Assembly: GCA_024742305.1 (NCBI GenBank)
Contig: JANSYQ010000023.1
Span: 1-53,517 of the forward strand
Direction: 5' to 3'
From: a bacterium
Lineage (GTDB): Bacteria > Bacteroidota > Bacteroidia > Flavobacteriales_D > Crocinitomicaceae
Length of the DNA: 53,517 nucleotides
Shown here: piece by piece, positions 8,039 through 16,385 of the stretch
Layout of the letters: each line of letters starts with the position of its first letter
How positions within the stretch are numbered: position 1 is the stretch's first letter
Program-made: the position numbers and the translations under genes
The notes under the pieces: model-generated
Database searches by the model: none
What the model was told of the DNA's origin: nothing
What the model saw: only the letters and a program-made list of their open reading frames with translations

Positions 8039-8060
8039 GACAGTTTCCCGCAGATTCGGT

Positions 8061-8068
8061 TATCTTCG
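8061..8068 (+). promoter_or_regulatory. -7-like element TATCTTCG, 4 nt before a GTG start
   Basis: 7/8 match to TAnnTTTG, then CGAG, then the GTG at 8073. It supports the GTG as the true initiation codon. Confidence 0.55.
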
Positions 8069-8072
8069 CGAG

Positions 8073-9047
8073 GTGAATATTTTTCTCACATACGACTACG
8101 AACTTTTCTTTGGAGATCGCTCAGGATCTGTGCAAAAATGTATGCTAGAGCCTACCCATGAATTGATGCGGCTCTGCGAGGGAAAGGACGTTTTTCTGAC
8201 TTTTTTCGTCGATGTTGGTTATTTGATCCAAGCGGAGAAATATCCTGAACTGAAAGAAGAGTTGGAGGAGGTGAAAGCGCAAATTGAATCGATGATCTCT
8301 AAAGGACACGATGTACAATTGCACATTCATCCGCATTGGGAGAAGAGTTCGTGGGAAAATAACCGCTGGAATTTCGGAACGGAAACACATTATAAACTAT
8401 CGGATTTTTCAAGGGACGAAGCAGCCGACATGGTGCGACGATACAAAAGCTATTTAGAAGAATTGATAGGAAGAAAAGTCTCTGTTTTTCGGGCAGGAGG
8501 CTGGTGTATTCAGCCCTTCGAACATATTAAAGACGTTTTTGAAGAAACTGGAATCCGTTTTGATTCCACAGTAATTCCGGGCGATTTTCTCGAAACTGCC
8601 TCCTACGCCGTTGATTTTAGGACTGCACCAATGAAATCTCGATATCGCTTTCAATCAGATGTTTTAATTGAAGACGAAAATGGAATTTTCACAGAGTTCC
8701 CCATCGGAAGCATGCGCTACAGTCCTCTTTTTTATTGGCGCTTGTACATTTTAGGGAGAATGTTTCCGAGTCAACATAAAATGGTCGGCGATGGTCAATT
8801 TTTAAGTCAAGGCGGAAGAAAAAAACGAAAACTTACGCAGTTCACTATAGGACATGTATCCTCTGATGGATACTACGCAAGCAAGTTGGAGGCAGCCCTG
8901 AATAAGTATGAAAATTTGAACTTTCAAGACTTGGTGGTTATTGGACATCCCAAGGGCAATACCCTGTACTCCGTGAAAAAATTGGAGCAATTCATCGATA
9001 AGCATCACAAGAATCATTTGTTCATTTCGTTTCAGCAAGTGGTATGA
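8073..9047 (+). CDS. Polysaccharide deacetylase-like (NodB-fold) protein
   Basis: 324 residues, cytosolic (no signal peptide). The N-terminus NIFLTYDYELFFGD carries the catalytic/metal Asp pair (D8, and acidic residue nearby) expected at the first strand of the carbohydrate esterase 4/NodB barrel; DVQLHIHPHWE supplies the metal histidines (H-x-H). SVFRAGGWCIQPFEHI with the conserved Arg and the final VVIGHPKGNTLYS with a His match the later barrel motifs. It probably acts on, or is derived from enzymes acting on, N-acetylated sugars. Start is GTG at 8073, 4 nt after the -7 element. It overlaps the FemAB-like gene by ATGA and is first in a four-gene envelope-glycan-like run. Confidence 0.75.
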   Translation: MNIFLTYDYELFFGDRSGSVQKCMLEPTHELMRLCEGKDVFLTFFVDVGYLIQAEKYPELKEELEEVKAQIESMISKGHDVQLHIHPHWEKSSWENNRWNFGTETHYKLSDFSRDEAADMVRRYKSYLEELIGRKVSVFRAGGWCIQPFEHIKDVFEETGIRFDSTVIPGDFLETASYAVDFRTAPMKSRYRFQSDVLIEDENGIFTEFPIGSMRYSPLFYWRLYILGRMFPSQHKMVGDGQFLSQGGRKKRKLTQFTIGHVSSDGYYASKLEAALNKYENLNFQDLVVIGHPKGNTLYSVKKLEQFIDKHHKNHLFISFQQVV

Positions 9048-9919
9048 ATTTTCTAGACCGAGAACAAATCGATACGAAAAAGTGGGACGAACTCGTCCGT
9101 TCGAAGGGTAAATCGTTCTTCTCCTATTCTTGGTATTTAGATGCAGTAGCAGAAAACTGGTGCATTCTTGTAAATGATGATTACTCCCAAGGAATTGCCT
9201 TGCCCTTCACAAAACGACTGGGAGTCGAAATCTTATACGTACCAATCTTCAGTCGGTTTCTGCATCCAATGGGCGAATTCGGCACATCTCAAGTCCAACA
9301 AATTCAAGAGCGGTTTTCCGTGATTGAGTTCGCCACAACCACAGAACTATTTGGGTCCAGTCAGCAGCGTGTTCATCAAATCATTACAGATTTCGAGCAA
9401 CGAAAGCTCTCCTCTCAAGCGAAGCGATCCCTGAAAAAAGCGATAAATTCCGGGATTCAGCTCACGGGGAATTCATCGTATAAATACGTTGTTTCAGCCA
9501 TTGAAGAAGAACTACAAGACAAATTCAAAGGAGTAGATGCCGATAAAATCGAAGGATTGAAGGGATTGTTCCAATCGGCAAAACAACACAATTTTTTGAA
9601 AGTCTTTGAAGTTTCTGATGGCCAAGAAACTGGTGGGATTGTCTGCCTGGTTGATGAGACACAAGTGCTCTATTTGAAAGGAGCCTGCCCTGATAAATTG
9701 AAGAAAAATGGAGGAATGTACCTCGCTCTGAACGCCGCGATTGAGTTCGCTCAGGAACACAACCTACATTTTGATTTTGGTGGATCCAACATACATGGTG
9801 TGCAACGTTTCAACAAAAACTTGGGAGGTGTCGATCAATCATACCATTATTTTGAGTCGAACCGCGCACCCTTTTGGTTCCGGTGGGCGCGAAAGTTAAA
9901 GAACCAAGGAAATCGTTGA
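9044..9919 (+). CDS. FemAB/GNAT-superfamily acyltransferase-like protein
   Basis: 291 residues, soluble. The layout is that of FemAB-like proteins with two GNAT-type halves: SFFSYSWYLDAVAENWCILV (N-terminal signature), GIALPFTKRLGVEILYVPIFSRF, and a C-terminal half with TGGIVCLVDETQVLYLKGACP, MYLALNAAIEFAQEHNLHFDFGGSNIHGVQRFNKNLGG. Proteins of this type transfer amino acids to peptidoglycan or acyl groups to sugars. In Bacteroidota they recur in polysaccharide loci. It overlaps the deacetylase gene by 4 nt and precedes the CapD-like gene by 24 nt, consistent with a role in decorating a surface glycan. The substrate is not predictable. Confidence 0.7.
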   Translation: MNFLDREQIDTKKWDELVRSKGKSFFSYSWYLDAVAENWCILVNDDYSQGIALPFTKRLGVEILYVPIFSRFLHPMGEFGTSQVQQIQERFSVIEFATTTELFGSSQQRVHQIITDFEQRKLSSQAKRSLKKAINSGIQLTGNSSYKYVVSAIEEELQDKFKGVDADKIEGLKGLFQSAKQHNFLKVFEVSDGQETGGIVCLVDETQVLYLKGACPDKLKKNGGMYLALNAAIEFAQEHNLHFDFGGSNIHGVQRFNKNLGGVDQSYHYFESNRAPFWFRWARKLKNQGNR

Positions 9920-9932
9920 ACCCTAAATTGAT

Positions 9933-9940
9933 TATTTTTG
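9933..9940 (+). promoter_or_regulatory. -7 element TATTTTTG, 3 nt before start codon
   Basis: Perfect TAnnTTTG; the ATG of the CapD-like gene is at 9944 after ACC. The in-frame TTG at 9938 lies inside the box and is therefore unlikely to initiate. It suggests that this gene also has its own promoter within the run. Confidence 0.6.
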
Positions 9941-9943
9941 ACC

Positions 9944-11818
9944 ATGCTTCTTCCTAAATCCAATATTCCGAGATGGATTGTGATTGTTGCCGACTTGGCA
10001 ATGTCCTTGATGGCACTTTTTCTCGCCTATCTCATCCGTTTCGATTTGGAAACTAAGGAGTACATGATTCGCGACGAGTGGGCAATTTTGTCTAAGTCCA
10101 TAGGTTTTTACATCGCAGTAAAGCTCATCGTATTTTACGTTTTCAAGATTCACAAAGGGCTCATTCGTCATACCTCGACGCAAGATTTCGCGCGCATTGT
10201 TCAGGCAACAGCCATTTGTAGTGTGATCTTTTTCGCGGCAGGAATGGTTCGTGCGAATGCCATGGACGGATACTATCTTTTCCCGATGTCCGTGCTAATC
10301 ATGGAGTTCGCTTTTGCGACGATTCTTATTGTCGGATCGCGATTCTCAGTCAAATTGATATATCTCGAATCCGTGAAAAGTAAAACGGCAGATGAAAAGG
10401 TACTCATTTACGGAGCCGGAATTTCTGGATTGATTACCAAGCGCACCATTGAGAAGGCTCCCGAAGCCTCATATCGGATCATTGGATTTTTGGACGATAA
10501 CAAAAAATTGGCGGGAAACCGATTGGAAGGAATTACGATTTATCACACTTCGAATCTTCGGAAAGTGATTGAAAGTAACGAGGTTTCTCAATTGATTATC
10601 GCCATTCAAGAACCCGATCAGGACAATCGGAAAGCTGTGGTGGAAACGTGCTTGGAACTGGGTGTAGATGTTCAAAAAGTGCCAAGCACGAAGAGCTGGA
10701 TCAACGGAGAATTTTCCACCAAGCAGATTTCAAAAATCAAAATTGACGACCTTCTTGGGCGCAAACCCATACGCTTGGATGAGGAGAAAATTCGCCAAGA
10801 GTTGACCGGAGAAACTATTTTGGTTACCGGAGCCGCGGGGTCAATTGGAAGTGGTATGGTACGACAAATTGCCGCCTTTCAACCTTCAAAGTTGATCCTA
10901 CTTGATCAAGCAGAATCACCACTCTACGATCTTCAAAATGCGCTACGAGATGAATTTCCACAACTGCAATTTGAAGTGGTCATTGGCGATATTCGAAGCG
11001 CGGATCGAATGGAGAATGTCTTTAACACCTACAAGCCACACTATGTTTTTCATGCCGCAGCGTACAAACACGTTCCATTAATGGAAGACAATCCATCAGA
11101 GGCGGTACTAACCAACATACTTGGTACGCGAAACCTTGTGGATTTAGCCGTAAAATACAAAGTCTTCAAGTTCGTCATGATTTCTACGGACAAAGCCGTA
11201 AACCCAACCAATGTCATGGGCGCCTCGAAGCGAATTGCTGAAATCTACGCGCAAAATACAGTTGGAGAAACCAAGTTTATCACCACACGTTTCGGTAATG
11301 TCTTAGGCTCGAACGGGTCGGTTATTCCATTGTTCCAACGACAACTCGATCAAGGCGGGCCGCTTACCGTTACTGATGAACGTATCACTCGCTACTTTAT
11401 GACCATCCCGGAAGCATGTCAGCTGGTGCTAGAAGCAGGAACTATGGGTGATGGAGGCGAAATTTACGTCTTCGACATGGGAGAATCTGTCAAGATTATC
11501 GACCTAGCGAAAAAGATGATTCAATTAAGTGGTTTGACACTTGGTAAAGACATTGAGATCAAGATTACAGGATTGCGCCCAGGTGAGAAATTGTACGAGG
11601 AACTTCTGGCAAAAGAAGAGAATACCCTTCCAACACATCACCCTCAAATATTGAAAGCCAAAATGCGCGAAGAAGACGGCGAGCAAATTGAGAAAATCAA
11701 TGCGCTCATAGAGCTTTTCGGAAAACAGAACAACGTTGATATGGTGCGGAAAATGAAGGAAATTGTTCCTGAGTTTATAAGCAATAATTCGATGTTTGAA
11801 CAACTGGACAAAAAATGA
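9944..11818 (+). CDS. CapD/WbpM-like nucleotide-sugar 4,6-dehydratase, membrane anchored
   Basis: 624 residues from the ATG at 9944. Residues 1-150 hold four transmembrane helices. About 150-280 form a first Rossmann domain (EKVLIYGAGISGLITKR, YRIIGFLDDNKKLAGN). From about 290 the catalytic SDR domain starts with ILVTGAAGSIGSGMVRQI, followed by VFHAAAYKHVPLMEDNP and MISTDKAVNPTNVMGASKR. Here the S-M-K triad replaces the usual S-Y-K, a hallmark of the WbpM/FlaA1/CapD group. These enzymes dehydrate UDP-GlcNAc on the way to QuiNAc, FucNAc or bacillosamine sugars. Length is normal. It overlaps the thioesterase gene by ATGA. Product sugar is not predictable without the rest of the pathway, which is not in the window. 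Confidence 0.92.
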   Translation: MLLPKSNIPRWIVIVADLAMSLMALFLAYLIRFDLETKEYMIRDEWAILSKSIGFYIAVKLIVFYVFKIHKGLIRHTSTQDFARIVQATAICSVIFFAAGMVRANAMDGYYLFPMSVLIMEFAFATILIVGSRFSVKLIYLESVKSKTADEKVLIYGAGISGLITKRTIEKAPEASYRIIGFLDDNKKLAGNRLEGITIYHTSNLRKVIESNEVSQLIIAIQEPDQDNRKAVVETCLELGVDVQKVPSTKSWINGEFSTKQISKIKIDDLLGRKPIRLDEEKIRQELTGETILVTGAAGSIGSGMVRQIAAFQPSKLILLDQAESPLYDLQNALRDEFPQLQFEVVIGDIRSADRMENVFNTYKPHYVFHAAAYKHVPLMEDNPSEAVLTNILGTRNLVDLAVKYKVFKFVMISTDKAVNPTNVMGASKRIAEIYAQNTVGETKFITTRFGNVLGSNGSVIPLFQRQLDQGGPLTVTDERITRYFMTIPEACQLVLEAGTMGDGGEIYVFDMGESVKIIDLAKKMIQLSGLTLGKDIEIKITGLRPGEKLYEELLAKEENTLPTHHPQILKAKMREEDGEQIEKINALIELFGKQNNVDMVRKMKEIVPEFISNNSMFEQLDKK

Positions 11819-12216
11819 TGAAACCCGCAAGAATTCACGTTCGATTTTCAGATTTAGATGTACTCGGACATGTGAACAACTCCATTTATCTCAGCTATTT
11901 TGAAATTGCCCGTGTGCATTACTTTGCCCAACTTTTGGGTACAGAATGGGATTGGTCGAAAAATGGCGTAATACTCGTGAAAAACGAGGTAGAATATCAC
12001 AAACCAATTCTCTTGCACGATGCTCCATTGGTTCACATGTATTTGGATCATATTGGAGAGAAAAGTTTCACACTTTCTTACGAGATTAAAGTAGGAGACA
12101 CCTTGCATACAACCGGCAAATCTGTTCTTGTTTGTTTCGATAGTTCAAAACATGCAACCATTCCCATTGATCCCGTTATGAAAGAAGCCCTGAATCAATT
12201 GAATCGGGAACAATAA
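11815..12216 (+). CDS. Hotdog-fold acyl-CoA thioesterase (4HBT/YbgC type)
   Basis: 133 residues. VRFSDLDVLGHVNNSIYLSYFEIAR (about residues 8-32) is the 4-hydroxybenzoyl-CoA thioesterase signature, with the catalytic Asp in SDLDVLGHVNN. The rest (VEYHKPILLHDAPLVHMYLDH, KSFTLSYEIKV, TGKSVLVCFD) follows the single hotdog fold. It is usually a cytosolic tetramer hydrolysing short- or medium-chain acyl-CoA. It is translationally coupled (ATGA) to the dehydratase gene, though its role in glycan synthesis is unclear; it may supply or remove acyl groups or simply be co-transcribed. Confidence 0.88.
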   Translation: MMKPARIHVRFSDLDVLGHVNNSIYLSYFEIARVHYFAQLLGTEWDWSKNGVILVKNEVEYHKPILLHDAPLVHMYLDHIGEKSFTLSYEIKVGDTLHTTGKSVLVCFDSSKHATIPIDPVMKEALNQLNREQ

Positions 12217-12244
12217 TTAGTATATTAAAGTATAAAACGACACC

Positions 12245-13576
12245 ATGAAGTACATTTTTGCCTTGTTTTCTTTAATCTTCGTATCTAGCGCATTCGCTCA
12301 ATTCGGTGATGCGGAGAAGGACTCATGCTATTTCCGCTACAAAACGGTTCGCGATGAATCAGGCAAGGAGAAAAAGGTACGCATCACAACAAAGGCAGAA
12401 TTGCGCTACCTGGAGTGGGAATGTGGTCGTAAACCAGGCTGGTACGACTGTAACAGCGATTTAACGTACAGCGAAGAGAGTAACACGGTTTATTTGATGA
12501 ACAATGATAGAAGCAATTATGCCGGGACCGATAAACCGTTCACAGGCAAGTGCGAATCTTGTCACCAAAACGGTCGAGTTCAAAGACGTGTGAATTTTGT
12601 CAATGGAAAAGAAGATGGCATCGATACCACTTTTTACGAAAGCGGTTGTCCGCAAATTATTCGTGAATTGGTGCAAGGTGTAGACCACGGAACTTGGTAC
12701 TACATGTACGATAGTACAGAGCTTTTAGCTTGGGAGATGAACTACTACATGGGCGAAAAGCACGGTAAGCACATTTTCTTCAAGCCACAGAAAAAGGAAA
12801 ATCCAAACGATCGTAACCGCTTAGATACGGTAAAGTGGGAGAACTATGACATGGGTTATTTGCATGGAATGAAGCGAACGTACCACGATAATGGCGCTTT
12901 GAAAATGGAAGTGAATTACGATCATGGATGGTACGATGGAACGTTCCGCCTGTATAACGAGGATCGCGTCATTATTCAGGAAATCGAATATACCCAAGGA
13001 AAAAAAGACGGCGAAGCAAAACACTATTACGATGATGGAGTGCTTTTACGTATAGAAATGTGGGAAAAAGGACGGAGAAATGGTGAGTTTAAAACCTTTT
13101 TCTACGATCAGCAAATACAGAAAATTGAATCATACAAAGACGGTCGGAAACACGGCTGGTTCGAGGAGTATCACCCAAATAATGAGATCAAGAACCGACA
13201 GAATTATTGGGAAGGTGTATTGGTGGAGGAATACAAATACGACGAACACGGACGAGAGATTTACGCCCATCCAAAACACAACACGGGTGAACAGTATGAA
13301 GATGATGCCATGCCAAGCGATAAAAAAGACATGGACCGTGAGAAATTCTTGAAAGAACACCGCAAGAAGACCGTAAAAGAAGCCAAGGCAGAAGTAAAAC
13401 GTCAGAAAAAGGAGGAAAAGGCGAAGCGAAAAGCGGAGGAAAAGAAGCGCAAAGAAAGAGCCAAGAAAGAAGCACAGTTGCGCAAACTAGTCCGAAAAGG
13501 AAAATGGGCAGAGGCGAATCAACTCAAGCAAGAGTTGGAAGGAAACAAACCAGCGCAAGACGAAGGTCAGGATTAA
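12245..13576 (+). CDS. Exported MORN/YwqK-repeat protein with basic/acidic coiled tail
   Basis: 443 residues. The signal peptide is MKYIFALFSLIFVSSAFAQ. From about residue 95 it carries tandem beta-hairpin repeats of the MORN-2/YwqK type: NGRVQRRVNFVNGKEDGID, ESGCPQIIRELVQGVDHGTW, GYLHGMKRTYHDNGALKME, GKKDGEAKHYYDDGVLLRIE, GRRNGEFKTFFYDQQ, GRKHGWFEEYHPNNE. The final 85 residues are a nearly uninterrupted Lys/Glu/Arg/Ala helix, likely a coiled coil. A CESCH pentapeptide around residue 102 sits just before the first repeat and formally matches a c-type heme site, but aligns with the repeat and may be structural. Functions of such proteins in Bacteroidota are unknown. It is convergent with the gene at 13573, sharing TTAA. 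Confidence 0.8.
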   Translation: MKYIFALFSLIFVSSAFAQFGDAEKDSCYFRYKTVRDESGKEKKVRITTKAELRYLEWECGRKPGWYDCNSDLTYSEESNTVYLMNNDRSNYAGTDKPFTGKCESCHQNGRVQRRVNFVNGKEDGIDTTFYESGCPQIIRELVQGVDHGTWYYMYDSTELLAWEMNYYMGEKHGKHIFFKPQKKENPNDRNRLDTVKWENYDMGYLHGMKRTYHDNGALKMEVNYDHGWYDGTFRLYNEDRVIIQEIEYTQGKKDGEAKHYYDDGVLLRIEMWEKGRRNGEFKTFFYDQQIQKIESYKDGRKHGWFEEYHPNNEIKNRQNYWEGVLVEEYKYDEHGREIYAHPKHNTGEQYEDDAMPSDKKDMDREKFLKEHRKKTVKEAKAEVKRQKKEEKAKRKAEEKKRKERAKKEAQLRKLVRKGKWAEANQLKQELEGNKPAQDEGQD

Positions 13577-14340
13577 ATATATCCTGCGATATCATACACC
13601 GCGTACCCAACCATTTCTTTGAGCAAATCTTGCCAAACAGAAAAATTGCTCACGTTTGGAATGATGTATTGGTCCCAATAGAAGTTTTTCGTCCTGTTGG
13701 CATAAAGATCCGTTGAATAGGGCGTTACTTTCAATCCTTCTTTTTGAAAACATCCCATGGCGCGGCGCATGTGCATCCCCGATGTAATTAATACAAAAGA
13801 CTTGAACTCAGGGTAGGATTTGCGGAGTAGCTTACAAGTATTTCGAGCATTCTCGTGGGTATTCACTGAGGTTTCTTCCGTAATGATATCTTGTTCAGGA
13901 ATTCCCCACTGAACCAAAATCTCTTTCATTTGACGAGCTTCGTGCAATCCGCGATCTCCTAAATGGCCGGAATCACCTGAAATTAGGATTTTCTTTACTT
14001 TCCCCTTCTTGTACAAGGTAATCGCTTGAAAAATTCGGTCTGCGGGCCTCCGGATACTCAAAACACCGAGATCATTATTGTACTCAGACATGCCTCCCAA
14101 AACAATGGCAACATCGTGTTGCTTTACCTGCGATTGTTTTATTCCCGGGTACTCCCACATCCCGCAGAAAAGAGAAAAAATAACGGAATTTGAAAAAAAG
14201 AAGAAAATCCCTACGCTTGTCCACTTCAATGTTTTCTTCCAGCGCGGATTTTTCCAAAAGATGTAGAGTCCAAGACACAGCATCAACCAAAAAAAGGGTG
14301 ACAACAAGAACAACAGCATTTTAGAAAAGAAAAAAAACAT
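13573..14340 (-). CDS. YdcF/ElyC/SanA-family (DUF218) membrane protein
   Basis: 255 residues. Two N-terminal transmembrane segments (residues about 3-28 and 38-60) are followed by the DUF218 domain: HDVAIVLGGMSEY, RPADRIFQAITLYKKGKVKKILISGDSG, SVNTHENARNTCKLL and FVLITSGMHMRRAMGCFQKEG. The conserved GG, G-D-S/T-G and S-x-x-H-M-x-R motifs match ElyC, which is needed for normal peptidoglycan/ECA lipid carrier use in E. coli. The exact reaction is unknown. The stop shares four bases with the convergent MORN-protein stop. It is divergent from mscS. Confidence 0.85.
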   Translation of the reverse strand: MFFFFSKMLLFLLSPFFWLMLCLGLYIFWKNPRWKKTLKWTSVGIFFFFSNSVIFSLFCGMWEYPGIKQSQVKQHDVAIVLGGMSEYNNDLGVLSIRRPADRIFQAITLYKKGKVKKILISGDSGHLGDRGLHEARQMKEILVQWGIPEQDIITEETSVNTHENARNTCKLLRKSYPEFKSFVLITSGMHMRRAMGCFQKEGLKVTPYSTDLYANRTKNFYWDQYIIPNVSNFSVWQDLLKEMVGYAVYDIAGYI

Positions 14341-14384
14341 ATCGGATTCTATTCAGTATGCAATGCGCGCACAGTTATTATCGT

Positions 14385-14392
14385 TAAATTTG
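14385..14392 (+). promoter_or_regulatory. -7 element TAAATTTG upstream of the MscS gene
   Basis: Perfect TAnnTTTG, 42 nt before the ATG at 14435, giving a conventional leader of about 35 nt, unlike the leaderless arrangement at other genes here. Confidence 0.55.
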
Positions 14393-14434
14393 ACGCACTT
14401 GAACAGACAAATATCACTATTTAAATAGAAAGTT

Positions 14435-15268
14435 ATGAAGGCAATAGATAATTGGTTTGGACTAGATGAAGGAACAATCGCTGGGATAGCAACGGAAATT
14501 GGGTTGCGCTTGGCGATGGCACTGGTCATTTTCATCGTAGGGTTTTGGTTGGCGCGACAATTATCGAAAGGTTTTCGTAAGATTTTAGAGCGACGCGAAA
14601 CCGATGAAAGCTTAACCACATTCCTTACTAGCCTTACGAGTATCGGGCTTAAAGTCATGGTAATCATTTCTGTGATTACGCAGCTCGGTGTTGAAATGAC
14701 CTCTTTCGTAGCGCTTCTCGGAGCTGCAGGATTGGCCATTGGTATGGCATTCTCAGGAACGCTCTCCAATTTTGCCGGTGGAGTAATCATCCTATTGTTG
14801 AAGCCGTTTAAAGTGGGAGATTATATCGAAACGCAGGGGGAACAAGGAACCGTGAGAGAGGTGCAAATTTTCAATACTATTCTGACAACACTGGATAACA
14901 AAGTGATCATTCTAGCGAACGGTGCCGTAGCAAACGATACAATTATCAACTTCACCAAAGCCAAAAAACGTCGGGTGGATTGGAGTTTCGGAATTGCCTA
15001 CGGAGACGATTTGAAAGTGGCGAAGGAGCTATTGACGAAGTTTATCAAAGAAGACAAACGTATTATGCAGCAAGAAGAGAACTTCGTTGGCTTGGGTGAG
15101 CTTGGAGATTCCTCCGTAAATGTTACCGTTCGTGCATGGGTTGCAGTAGAGGATTATTGGCCCGTTTTCTTTGACATGAATGAGCGTGTTTACACAGAAT
15201 TCGATGCTGCTGGCTTGTCCATTCCGTTCCCACAAATGGATGTGCACATTCAAAAGGAGGAAGCCTAA
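14435..15268 (+). CDS. Small-conductance mechanosensitive channel (MscS family)
   Basis: 277 residues, close to E. coli MscS (286). Three N-terminal membrane helices (about 18-40, 62-85, 88-115). The pore helix TM3 is the Gly/Ala-rich LLGAAGLAIGMAFSGTLSNF, followed by AGGVIILLLKPFKVGDYIE, the family signature entering the beta domain. The cytoplasmic vestibule continues with GTVREVQIFNTILTTLDNKVIILANG and a C-terminal ferredoxin-like part. It releases solutes on hypo-osmotic shock. It is followed after 2 nt by a thioesterase gene, so they are co-transcribed. Confidence 0.95.
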   Translation: MKAIDNWFGLDEGTIAGIATEIGLRLAMALVIFIVGFWLARQLSKGFRKILERRETDESLTTFLTSLTSIGLKVMVIISVITQLGVEMTSFVALLGAAGLAIGMAFSGTLSNFAGGVIILLLKPFKVGDYIETQGEQGTVREVQIFNTILTTLDNKVIILANGAVANDTIINFTKAKKRRVDWSFGIAYGDDLKVAKELLTKFIKEDKRIMQQEENFVGLGELGDSSVNVTVRAWVAVEDYWPVFFDMNERVYTEFDAAGLSIPFPQMDVHIQKEEA

Positions 15269-15270
15269 GA

Positions 15271-15711
15271 ATGCAGAACTTTTTAGAACATCCGATTGTC
15301 AAGGGCTACATTGCAGCAAATCAATTTGGCGAGCTCCTAGAAAAGGATTTTGAAATTGTCGGACCCGGAGAAGTGATTTATCACATGGAGGTCAAGCAGA
15401 AGCATTTGGCTACACCAATCGCTGCTCATGGTGGTTCTATTGCTGCCTTAATGGACGCTACGATGGGCGTTGCGGCACTATCACAAGTCATCGAACAAAA
15501 TAAAGTCGTCTCTACTATTGAGATGAAAATTTCGTTTTTGGCCCCAGCAAAATTAGGAGATCAACTCAGAGGGACATCTGAAATCGTAAAAAGCGGACAC
15601 AGAATCTTATTCGTTGAAGGACTCATCGAAAACCAAGATGGGAAGAAAATAGCCGTTGCAACCGGCACGTTTAACGCTTATCCGATGGAAAAAGCGGGAT
15701 TTTTTGGGTAG
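15271..15711 (+). CDS. PaaI-like hotdog thioesterase
   Basis: 146 residues. HGGSIAALMDATMGVAALS (about residues 49-67) is the PaaI/acyl-CoA thioesterase signature, in which the H-G-G loop and the Asp on the hot-dog helix are catalytic. VSTIEMKISFLAPAKLGDQLRGTSEIVKSG and VEGLIENQDGKKIAVATGTF complete the fold. It is the second hotdog enzyme in the window but from a different subfamily than the one at 11815. It lies 2 nt behind mscS. The substrate is unknown. Confidence 0.88.
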   Translation: MQNFLEHPIVKGYIAANQFGELLEKDFEIVGPGEVIYHMEVKQKHLATPIAAHGGSIAALMDATMGVAALSQVIEQNKVVSTIEMKISFLAPAKLGDQLRGTSEIVKSGHRILFVEGLIENQDGKKIAVATGTFNAYPMEKAGFFG

Positions 15712-15854
15712 TCTTTGGACCGCTCCGCTTCTTGACGCAAGACATTTTTCTTAAGAATCAAGTAGGTTTTCTTGAGGTTAAAATACGCTCTAGTCTAACT
15801 TCTAGCGTCTCCAAGTCTAGTGCCTTTCATCTTTTTACGTCTTTCATCTCCCAC

Positions 15855-16286
15855 TCACTTCCTCGTAAACCCAACAGGAATCATAGGCTCTTCGTAGTCA
15901 TACATGTTGATATACAGTTCAATCGGGCCACCGGAACCTTCGTATGTCACTTCGTAAACATCCAATAATCCTCCGCCCATAAAACCGTTTGGTGTTTTAA
16001 AGTTGCAACAGCTCGAAGCTCTATGATAACTAATCTCCTCACCATTTGGTCCTGCCAATTGGTCCAAGAATCTGCGTTCCATAGCCGGTCCTTGGCTATC
16101 CACAACACCGCCCACTTTAATCGGGTTTTTCGAAGAATAGCCGTACGTGTCATCAGATGCTGTTTTGGTTAAATTTACCGGACCGGAGCCTGCATTTTTT
16201 CCTGAAGAACTCGAAGAAGTCTTTACAGAAGAGCAGCTGCCAAGCACGAATAGTGAAGCAATGATAAGTAGCGATAGGATTTTCAT
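15855..16286 (-). CDS. Lipoprotein with SCC-x-FKTPNG motif, unknown
   Basis: 143 residues, SPII signal MKILSLLIIASLFVLGSCSS (Cys 18) followed by a Ser/Gly linker. The folded part holds SKNPIKVGGVVDSQGPAMERRFLDQLAGPNGEEISYHR, then ASSCCNFKTPNGFMGGGLLDVYEVTYEG and ELYINMYDYEEPMIPVGFTRK. I recall this compact family from many Bacteroidota genomes, often labelled 2-dehydro-3-deoxyphosphooctonate aldolase, a name not supported by any aldolase motif here. The Cys-Cys pair is the most conserved-looking feature. Function is unknown. The upstream region shows no strong promoter box. Confidence 0.78.
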   Translation of the reverse strand: MKILSLLIIASLFVLGSCSSVKTSSSSSGKNAGSGPVNLTKTASDDTYGYSSKNPIKVGGVVDSQGPAMERRFLDQLAGPNGEEISYHRASSCCNFKTPNGFMGGGLLDVYEVTYEGSGGPIELYINMYDYEEPMIPVGFTRK

Positions 16287-16373
16287 AAGGTCTCAATTTG
16301 TTAATTAAAGTAATAATTTCTTCGAAAACCGCTATTCTTTCAGCAACAACTCGAGTCAACTCCGTAAAAGGAA

Positions 16374-16381
16374 TATCTTTG
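16374..16381 (+). promoter_or_regulatory. -7 element TATCTTTG, 4 nt before start codon of tatA-like gene
   Basis: Perfect TAnnTTTG, then TACC, then ATG at 16386. Identical geometry on the opposite strand at 1530-1537. Confidence 0.7.
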
Positions 16382-16385
16382 TACC

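Noticed and set aside
12540-12565. c-type cytochrome call from CESCH
   Set aside because: The motif aligns with a repeat hairpin and no cytochrome fold or Met ligand is present; kept only as a curiosity.
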